Source: Microbacteriaceae bacterium
Lineage (GTDB): Bacteria; Actinomycetota; Actinomycetes; Actinomycetales; Microbacteriaceae
DNA: 5,058 bases
Direction: 5' to 3'
Assembly: GCA_024642605.1 (NCBI GenBank)
Contig: JAHEAT010000043.1
Location: 1-5,058, forward strand
This document shows, one piece after another, positions 1-5,058 of the stretch; positions within the stretch are counted from its first letter, which is position 1, and the number at the start of each line of letters is the position of its first letter. A program made the position numbers and the translations under genes. The notes beneath the pieces are model-generated. The model had not been told where the DNA came from. It saw only the letters and a program-made list of their open reading frames with translations, and did not search any database.

Positions 1-1
1 G

Positions 2-691
2 ATCGATGTTCAAAAGACTTACGGAACCGGCGAAAATGAAGTTCACGCGCTTCGTGGAGCAACCCTGCAGGTGAAGGCGGGTGAGTTGGTGGCTATCATG
101 GGTGCCTCTGGCTCAGGCAAGTCGACGCTACTGACAATTGCCGGGGGGCTTGAGGTTGCGACCATCGGCGACGTGCGAATAAACAACAACAGTCTGCCCA
201 ACCTAAAGCCGGCCCAACTTGCCACGCTTCGCCGCACAACCATTGGGTACGTATTTCAAGACTTCAACCTGATTCCCTCGCTGACCGTCATCGAAAACGT
301 GGCTCTGCCGCTCGAACTCGATGGCGTCAAGGTGCGCAAGGCGCGCAAGGCAGCCTTGGATGCCCTTGAGGGCATGGAGATTGGCGAGTTGGCAAATCGG
401 TTTCCAGACGAAATCTCTGGCGGGCAACGCCAGCGCGTGGCCATTGCGCGATCGTTCGTAGGCCCTCGCCAGGTGTTGTTGGCCGATGAACCAACTGGGG
501 CTTTGGATTCGAAAACTTCTGAATCGGTTATTCGAGCACTGCGAAAGCGAATTGATTCTGGAATCGCCGGCGTCCTAGTGACTCACGATGCAAAACTTGC
601 CGCATGGGCAGATCGAATTCTTGTCATTCGTGACGGCCAAATTGTTGAAGAGATTAGCAATAACATCGCTCCCGAACAGTTCGGTGCTTAG
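2..691 (+). CDS. ABC transporter ATP-binding protein, MacB/LolD/FtsE-like (5' partial)
   Basis: ATPase subunit of an ABC exporter, expected on the cytoplasmic face bound to the FtsX-like permease that follows. The frame is open from base 2, so the true start lies left of the window. The first visible residues (IDVQKTYG) match the usual N-terminus of the family, so probably fewer than about 10 residues are missing. The 229 visible residues hold every ATPase motif: A-loop tyrosine Y7, Walker A GASGSGKST (34-42, K40), Q-loop Q86 in FQDFNLIPSLT, signature ISGGQRQR (138-145, Ile in place of the usual Leu), Walker B LLADEP (159-164, catalytic E163), D-loop ALDS (167-170) and switch histidine H195 in VTHD. 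The DEPTGALDS wording is typical of the MacB/LolD branch. The GTG at 71 is internal and would remove the first beta strands, so it is not the start. No cysteine is present. The stop is 2 nt before the permease start, so the two are cotranscribed. The substrate cannot be told from sequence; no membrane-fusion protein or two-component system is visible beside it. Confidence 0.95.
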   Translation: MDVQKTYGTGENEVHALRGATLQVKAGELVAIMGASGSGKSTLLTIAGGLEVATIGDVRINNNSLPNLKPAQLATLRRTTIGYVFQDFNLIPSLTVIENVALPLELDGVKVRKARKAALDALEGMEIGELANRFPDEISGGQRQRVAIARSFVGPRQVLLADEPTGALDSKTSESVIRALRKRIDSGIAGVLVTHDAKLAAWADRILVIRDGQIVEEISNNIAPEQFGA

Positions 692-693
692 TC

Positions 694-3552
694 GTGGGCA
701 AAATAACGCAAAACGTCATCGCACTTCGAATTGCACGTCGTTCGGTTAGGCGCAACCGCCTTCAAAGCTTTCTGATCATTGCGATCATCGCCTTGCCTAT
801 GGCGCTTGCCGGCTTTGCCCTCACCTATGTTGAAAGCACTCGCCCAACCGGCCCTGAACTTGTGAAGTACCAGCTTGGCTTGGCTCAGGCTCGGTTTCTG
901 GCTACTACACCGCCCAACGAAAAGCTTTACCAACAACCCACCGGCAACTCATTGTCGTGGGATGGTGAAATCGTTCAAGGCACCGATCAAACGCTTGTGG
1001 CAGTCGAGAACTACGTCAAGAATCGCAAGCTTATTCAGATTTCAAATGGAGTTGCCGAGTTCAACACAGCCGCTGGCGTTGGTAGTTTGCAGGTAGTCGT
1101 TGGCGATTCTTGGAACACGAAGTTTTTAGGTCAAGGGCCAGTGGCGCTAATCAAAGGGCATGTGCCTTCAAAACCCACTGAGGTTTTGGTTTCTCCAGAT
1201 GCCCTAGAAAGATTTGGGGTGAATCTCGGTGGCGTAATCACCACTACCGATAAACAGAGTTTCAAGGTGGTCGGCATTCTTAGCGAGGCTTCTCGAGGAA
1301 GTCACGAGGACGTCGTCTATTTTCGTACTCTGGCCGTCACCGCTTATACACCCGCAGAAACCTACTATTTTCAGCTGAGTGGCACTGCGCCCAAGTGGCG
1401 AGAGATTCAAAAGCTGAACGAAAAAGGCATCGTCGTCGTTTCGCGAGCGGTGCTCTTAAATCCACCTCCTGCGAGTGAAGTGCGAGGCGAAGACGTTGCA
1501 TCGAGCATTGGCAGGTTTATCGCTTTAGTGTTCTTAGTCCCATTGATTTTGTTACCGGTGATTGTTTTGGCTGGGTCAGCGTTTGCTTTCGGTGCACGCC
1601 GCCAAACCAGGACCCTTGCCGTGTTGTCATCACTAGGAGCAAGCAAAAAAACTTTGCGAAACGTGACGCTCGCGTCTGGAGTTTGGCTCGGACTCATTGG
1701 CGGCCTAGTCGGGCTGTTTCTCGGTGTTGGGTTTGTTCTGATTTTTGGTTCAACTTTGGCCGAACTCAATTCGGGAGGGAAGACCTGGTTGAACTACCCG
1801 GGCTTTCACCTGCCTCTACCGTGGCTGTTAGTGGCACTTTTAGCCAGTGTTGCCTTGGGGGCAATCACTAGCCTCGTGCCGGCAATGCGGGCCAGCAAAG
1901 TAAACGTCTTGGCCACGCTTAGAGGTAGCAGGGCTGAAGGGCAGGTTCGGGTGCGCGCGGGGGTTGGTGCTCTCGTCATGTTTGCTTTGGGAGCCGGCTC
2001 GATTCTTGCCTCTTTACTGACACTCTTGCGGGCTAAAGAATCGGGAGCAGATTTTCAACTAAGGCAACTTCTTTCGTTAATTGGCGTATTCCTCGGACTG
2101 GGTGGCGCGATCGTCCTTGTGATTGCTTTCATGGTGGGTGCTGGTTGGATCTTGAGGGCTATGCGCTGGGTTATGGCCAAATTTGGTAGCACCTCGAACT
2201 TTGCGGGTAAAGATCTCCTCTACAACCGGAGGCGCTACTCGCCAGTCATAGCTTCGGTTTTGACGGTGACATTCGTGGCTACTTTTGGTGCATCTTTTGC
2301 GTACGGGCCAACCAAGGCGCAGCGCGATTTCTACCAGTACCGGTATTTGCCGGGCCAAGCTGGTATCGAATTCGGGGTGAAACCAGTTGGGTTCGACCCG
2401 AGCCAATCGACCATGGAGGTTTCGTCGTTCGCTGATTTTTGGGCTGGGGTGCCGAAACGAGAAACCCTTGAATCTGAACGCAAGTTAGTAATGGCATCTG
2501 GCTCCTTTGATTCGGCAACAATCGTAGACTCCACAATCGATGTGCTGAGCTCTATGGGAACAATTGATGCCGATGGAACAATCGCGTCACAATTTGATGT
2601 GCCAACCCCCGTGGTTTTGTTCAACCCGGCTTCGGTTTGTTACTACACGGGCCTAGCCACAAATTCTCAAGAATGGTTGCAAGCCCATGGTGCAGGAATG
2701 ACTCAGAGCGATATGAGGTTGCCGGCGGGATGCGTTCCGCTAGAGGATCCCAAGCGGACGATCGTTGTTGGTGGTGCTGATGCCTTGCGGGCAATCACCA
2801 AGGAACACAATTCATCGGCAGAGGAAACCCTAAAAAACGGCGGTGTGGTGCTATTCAATAAGGGTTATGACTACGAGGGCAAGGCGAAAATAAGTTGGCT
2901 GAAACCAAGTGATTATTATTGGGCCGGCCATAACTTAGGCAACGCAAACAAAACTGTTGAGCTGAGTTCATACTTAGTTAGCAAGATTCAGAGCAAATCT
3001 TTTGCCTACAGTGCCATGATTAGCCCCGAGACTGCTATAAAACTCGGAATCAAGGCTTACCCAACTTCGATCGTCGTAAATTACACCGGAGATATTTCGG
3101 CGGCCACTATGGACAAACTCGATGGCAGAAATATCTACCTGAACCTAAGTAACGGAACAGGGTTAGTCAATCCGGAGACCCTAGCCTGGACGATAGTCTT
3201 GCTCGCGGCTTTATTCTCGCTGGCATCAACGGGAATTGCATTGGGTCTTTCACAAATTGAGGCGCGAACTGACAAACGCACGCTTTCAGCGATTGGTGCT
3301 CCAAGGTCTTTTAGAGCCCGCTTGGTCGCTAGTCAGTCCTTTGCGCTCACACTCGTTGGTTCGCTACTCGGTGGTCTTACTGGGCTGATGCTTGGCGCCG
3401 CCATGCTCAATTCAGTCGATGAAAGCGTCGCGAATTTTCCATGGTTGCAATTGACCTCGTTGGTTCTCGGCTTGCCTGTCGTGGCGGCATTGGTCTTTTT
3501 GCTATTCACCCCGCGCTCACTCAAATATGAGGCAAGGCAAGCTCTTGACTAA
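694..3552 (+). CDS. FtsX-like ABC transporter permease with two large extracytoplasmic domains
   Basis: Membrane subunit of the exporter whose ATPase lies just upstream. Hydrophobic stretches suggest about 10 membrane segments: 25-46; three at about 273-299, 327-352 and 374-396; two linking ones at about 422-444 and 458-486; one at 516-537; three at 829-852, 880-904 and 917-938. Extracytoplasmic domains are at about 47-272 and 538-828. The first FtsX domain has the coupling-helix pattern RRQTRTLAVLSSLGAS (302-317) and the closing PAMRASKVNVLATLR (396-410). The second has a looser copy, EARTDKRTLSAIGAP (856-870). The protein is therefore a duplicated 4-segment unit joined by two extra segments. 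Only two cysteines exist, C649 and C680, both in the second extracytoplasmic domain. GTG at 694 is the first possible start: an in-frame TAA lies at 661-663 with no ATG, GTG or TTG between. No Shine-Dalgarno is visible, so translation is probably coupled to the ATPase gene, whose stop is 2 nt away. Lipoprotein, lipid or peptide export, or peptide-resistance function, are all possible; the substrate is unknown. Confidence 0.92.
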   Translation: MGKITQNVIALRIARRSVRRNRLQSFLIIAIIALPMALAGFALTYVESTRPTGPELVKYQLGLAQARFLATTPPNEKLYQQPTGNSLSWDGEIVQGTDQTLVAVENYVKNRKLIQISNGVAEFNTAAGVGSLQVVVGDSWNTKFLGQGPVALIKGHVPSKPTEVLVSPDALERFGVNLGGVITTTDKQSFKVVGILSEASRGSHEDVVYFRTLAVTAYTPAETYYFQLSGTAPKWREIQKLNEKGIVVVSRAVLLNPPPASEVRGEDVASSIGRFIALVFLVPLILLPVIVLAGSAFAFGARRQTRTLAVLSSLGASKKTLRNVTLASGVWLGLIGGLVGLFLGVGFVLIFGSTLAELNSGGKTWLNYPGFHLPLPWLLVALLASVALGAITSLVPAMRASKVNVLATLRGSRAEGQVRVRAGVGALVMFALGAGSILASLLTLLRAKESGADFQLRQLLSLIGVFLGLGGAIVLVIAFMVGAGWILRAMRWVMAKFGSTSNFAGKDLLYNRRRYSPVIASVLTVTFVATFGASFAYGPTKAQRDFYQYRYLPGQAGIEFGVKPVGFDPSQSTMEVSSFADFWAGVPKRETLESERKLVMASGSFDSATIVDSTIDVLSSMGTIDADGTIASQFDVPTPVVLFNPASVCYYTGLATNSQEWLQAHGAGMTQSDMRLPAGCVPLEDPKRTIVVGGADALRAITKEHNSSAEETLKNGGVVLFNKGYDYEGKAKISWLKPSDYYWAGHNLGNANKTVELSSYLVSKIQSKSFAYSAMISPETAIKLGIKAYPTSIVVNYTGDISAATMDKLDGRNIYLNLSNGTGLVNPETLAWTIVLLAALFSLASTGIALGLSQIEARTDKRTLSAIGAPRSFRARLVASQSFALTLVGSLLGGLTGLMLGAAMLNSVDESVANFPWLQLTSLVLGLPVVAALVFLLFTPRSLKYEARQALD

Positions 3553-4505
3553 AGGTTTTGCAGCGAACTGTTGAGGGTTACGCCAACGCCAGAGCGGGGT
3601 AAGACCTCAACGCGGCCCGTGACCGAGTTTCTGCGAAACAGCAGGTTTGGTAAGCCACTTAGGTCAACAGCCTTTACCGATCGCTCCGGCTGGTCGTCGA
3701 CGATGGTCACCTTGGTGCCGGCGGTGATGTATAGGCCGGCTTCGACAACCGAGTCGTCACCGATCGAGATACCGACGCCAGAGTTGGCGCCGAGTAGGGC
3801 TCTTTCGCCGATTCGCACGCGTTCGCGTCCGCCGCCAGAAAGAGTACCCATGATTGAGGCGCCGCCACCGATGTCGGATCCTTCACCGACGACTACGCCT
3901 TGAGAGATGCGGCCCTCGACCATCGCGGTGCCGAGCGTGCCGGCGTTGAAGTTGATGAAGCCTTCGTGCATAACCGTTGTGCCAGGGGCTACGTGAGCTC
4001 CTAGGCGTACCCGGCTGGCGTCGGCAATTCGCACCTTTTTAGGGGTCACGTAGTCAAGCAGGCGAGGGAACTTGTCGATCGCGTGAATGGTGATTCCTGC
4101 TCGCTGCAGCTGAGGGCGAAGGGCGTCGAGCTCTTCGAGTGCCACGGGGCCGGCGCTTGTGAAAGCGACGATTGGCAGATTCGGTAGAAGGCCTTCGAGG
4201 TTGATGCTGTTTGGCGCGACGATCAGGTGACTGAGCAACTGCAGTCGCAGGTAGGCATCGGCGGTTGAGGTTACCGGTTGGTCGAGGTCAACCTCCGTGT
4301 GAACCACCTGCACGTTGACGTTACGGCGCTTGTCGAAACCGGAAAGCGCGTCGAACTCTTTAGGCACAACCCATAGTGCGTCGGTCTTAGGTGCGGCCCC
4401 AAGTTGAGGGCTCGGGTACCAGGCGTCGAGCATTGTGCCATCGGCCGCGATGGTTGCAAGGCCATGGCCCCAGGCCTTGCCTTTGATGATGTTGTCGTCA
4501 GTCAC
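3549..4505 (-). CDS. dapD: 2,3,4,5-tetrahydropyridine-2,6-dicarboxylate N-succinyltransferase (DapD)
   Basis: Cytoplasmic enzyme of the succinylase branch of lysine/DAP synthesis: tetrahydrodipicolinate plus succinyl-CoA gives N-succinyl-2-amino-6-oxopimelate plus CoA. The 318 residues match the actinobacterial type in length (M. tuberculosis DapD, about 317). An N-terminal domain (GLATIAADG at 15-23, YLRLQLLSH at 85-93) is followed by KFPRLLDYV (145-153) and a left-handed beta-helix of hexapeptide repeats at about 157-270. The hallmark segment VMHEGFINFNAGTLGTAMVE (178-197) holds E181, aligned by eye with the catalytic glutamate of the M. tuberculosis enzyme. GGGASIMGTLSGGG (213-226) and LLGANSGVGISIGDD (237-251) follow, then LLFRRNSVTGRVEV (288-301). 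The family forms trimers. The GTG at 4505-4503 is the only sensible start: an in-frame TAA sits at 4517-4515 and the next ATG is codon 25, past the conserved GLAT motif. No Shine-Dalgarno precedes it. It diverges from dapE across 31 bp, and its TAG stop overlaps the permease stop. Confidence 0.96.
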   Translation of the reverse strand: MTDDNIIKGKAWGHGLATIAADGTMLDAWYPSPQLGAAPKTDALWVVPKEFDALSGFDKRRNVNVQVVHTEVDLDQPVTSTADAYLRLQLLSHLIVAPNSINLEGLLPNLPIVAFTSAGPVALEELDALRPQLQRAGITIHAIDKFPRLLDYVTPKKVRIADASRVRLGAHVAPGTTVMHEGFINFNAGTLGTAMVEGRISQGVVVGEGSDIGGGASIMGTLSGGGRERVRIGERALLGANSGVGISIGDDSVVEAGLYITAGTKVTIVDDQPERSVKAVDLSGLPNLLFRRNSVTGRVEVLPRSGVGVTLNSSLQNL

Positions 4506-4511
4506 CTGACA

Positions 4512-4517
4512 AGGTTA
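4512..4517 (-). promoter_or_regulatory. Candidate -10 element of a leaderless dapD promoter
   Basis: On the - strand this reads TAACCT, which fits the actinobacterial TAnnnT -10 pattern. It lies at -12 to -7 relative to the GTG of dapD, exactly where a -10 box would sit if transcription began at the start codon. The lack of any purine-rich Shine-Dalgarno before the GTG fits a leaderless mRNA. No recognisable -35 is seen (the expected place, about 4535-4542, reads into the first codons of dapE). This is inference from position and pattern; a second TAnnnT, TACTCT, reads at 4525-4520. Confidence 0.4.
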
Positions 4518-4521
4518 ACAG

Positions 4522-4529
4522 AGTAGGTT
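4522..4529 (+). promoter_or_regulatory. dapE start signal: -10 element (TAGGTT) or weak Shine-Dalgarno (AGTAGG)
   Basis: Two readings compete. TAGGTT at 4524-4529 fits TAnnnT and would place the transcript start at or within 1 nt of the dapE ATG (leaderless). AGTAGG at 4522-4527 matches five of six bases of AGGAGG and ends 9 nt before the ATG, so it could be a ribosome binding site on a leadered transcript starting inside dapD. A CTGACA at 4506-4511 resembles a -35 but is only 12 nt from TAGGTT, too close to pair with it. Confidence 0.35.
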
Positions 4530-4536
4530 TGAAAGC

Positions 4537-5058
4537 ATGTCTTTAGATACTTCACTTGGCGTAATCGAACTCACAGAGGCCATTTGCAACATCGAGTCTG
4601 TCTCTGGTAACGAGAAGGCCCTGGCCGACGCCATCGAGCAAGTTTTGCGAGACGCTTCGCACCTAGAAGTGATTCGCGATGGCGATGCAATCGTTGCTAA
4701 GACAAACCTCGGGCGCGCTCGCCGAGTTGTAATCGCGGGACACATTGACACCGTGCCAATCGCCGACAACCTGCCTGTTACTCGTCGCAACATCGACGGC
4801 GTTGACGTTCTCTGGGGCAGAGGAACCGTTGACATGAAGGCCGGCGTCGCCGTGCAGTTGAAGCTTGCCGTTGAGTTGGCTTCGCCAAACGTAGACATCA
4901 CCTGGGTTTTCTACGATCACGAAGAGGTCGAGGCCGAGCTCAATGGACTAGGTCGCATTTCTCGCAACCGACCAGAGCTTCTCGAGGGCTCGTTCGCGGT
5001 TCTTTGCGAACCGTCTTCGGCGCAGGTTGAGGGCGGTTGCAACGGAACCATGCGAGTT
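4537..5058 (+). CDS. dapE: Succinyl-diaminopimelate desuccinylase (DapE), 3' partial
   Basis: M20-family metallopeptidase-like amidohydrolase of the cytoplasm; it hydrolyses N-succinyl-LL-2,6-diaminopimelate to succinate and LL-DAP, two steps after DapD. The window holds the first 174 residues of an expected 350-380. Visible active-site parts are GHIDTVP (68-74; metal ligand H69 and conserved D71), GRGTVDMKAG (94-103; metal-bridging D99), DHEEVEA (127-133; presumed general base E129 and metal ligand E130) and CEPSSAQVEGGCNG (157-170; metal ligand E158). These assignments come from comparison with known DapE/M20 enzymes. The dimerisation domain and last metal histidine lie beyond the window. 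ATG at 4537 is the first possible start, since an in-frame TAA at 4516-4518 has no start codon between. A related M20 peptidase, such as an acetylornithine deacetylase, is the main alternative, but divergence from dapD strongly favours DapE. There are no frame interruptions in the visible part. Confidence 0.93.
   Translation, partial: MSLDTSLGVIELTEAICNIESVSGNEKALADAIEQVLRDASHLEVIRDGDAIVAKTNLGRARRVVIAGHIDTVPIADNLPVTRRNIDGVDVLWGRGTVDMKAGVAVQLKLAVELASPNVDITWVFYDHEEVEAELNGLGRISRNRPELLEGSFAVLCEPSSAQVEGGCNGTMRV

Larger units (their letters stand above)
4506..4536. promoter_or_regulatory. dapD-dapE divergent intergenic region (31 bp)
   Basis: This is the only non-coding stretch in the window longer than 2 nt. 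It separates two start codons facing away from each other, so it must hold at least the downstream part of both promoters unless one is transcribed from far inside the other gene. A GTTAAC palindrome at 4514-4519 supplies an in-frame TAA stop upstream of both genes, which fixes both starts. AGGTT occurs twice in the same orientation (4512-4516 and 4525-4529). There is no room here for a separate operator of ordinary size or for a riboswitch. Confidence 0.7.

Noticed and set aside
71..73. GTG as the start of the ATPase gene.
   Set aside because: The frame continues upstream to base 2 and encodes the conserved N-terminal strand and A-loop tyrosine, so the start is outside the window.
1407..1769. 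A 120-codon open frame on the - strand inside the permease gene.
   Set aside because: It is antisense to the first FtsX block, is low in hydrophobic structure and rich in Thr, Pro and Asn, and has no recognisable domain.
3570..3611. Inverted repeat GTTGAGG (3570-3576) / CCTCAAC (3605-3611) just after the permease stop, considered as a terminator.
   Set aside because: The loop is 28 nt, no T-run follows on the + strand, and the repeat lies inside the 3' end of dapD coding sequence; a 7-bp match over this distance can be chance.
3571..3903. A 110-codon open frame on the + strand.
   Set aside because: It lies wholly opposite dapD, whose translation is unmistakable; the product is rich in Pro, Ser, Thr and Arg, as expected of an antisense shadow.
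4515..4901. A 128-codon open frame on the - strand.
   Set aside because: It is antisense to dapE and crosses the dapD-dapE gap; the dapE frame has clear metal-binding motifs while this one has no recognisable feature.
1..5058. A novel defence, mobile or biosynthetic system.
   Set aside because: All four genes belong to known families, no repeat arrays, transposase, integrase or toxin-like genes are seen, and there is no unexplained non-coding space beyond 31 bp.

Overview
The window is almost wholly coding and carries four genes. Two are an ABC exporter pair on the + strand. The other two are a divergent pair of lysine/diaminopimelate (DAP) biosynthesis genes, dapD on the - strand and dapE on the + strand. 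The organism looks like an actinobacterium. The DapD is of the long actinobacterial type (318 aa, like the M. tuberculosis protein), two of the three visible starts are GTG, Shine-Dalgarno signals are weak, and gene spacing is very tight. The moderate GC (hand-counted lines range from about 43 to 62%) and the wording of DapD and DapE suggest a small-genome, moderate-GC member of Microbacteriaceae (freshwater Luna-type). That placement is inference.

Layout: 2-691 (+) is an ABC ATPase of the MacB/LolD type that lacks only its first few residues. It is followed after 2 nt by 694-3552 (+), a 952-residue FtsX-like permease with about 10 membrane segments and two large extracytoplasmic domains. These two should form one exporter or mechanotransmission complex from one transcript whose promoter lies left of the window. 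The permease stop codon overlaps the dapD stop codon by 4 bp, tail to tail. dapD runs 3549-4505 on the - strand. A 31-bp gap (4506-4536) separates it from dapE (4537 to the window end, +, 3' truncated).

DapD and DapE catalyse two steps of the succinylase branch: succinylation of tetrahydrodipicolinate, and removal of the succinyl group from N-succinyl-LL-DAP. The shared 31-bp gap must hold at least part of both promoters, so the two genes may be expressed in a linked or mutually interfering way. Nothing ties the exporter to DAP metabolism beyond adjacency.

I found no tRNA, rRNA, CRISPR array, insertion sequence, convincing terminator or clearly novel system. The most interesting points are the compressed divergent dapD/dapE promoter, the overlapping convergent stops, and the cysteine pair and asymmetric half-duplication of the permease.
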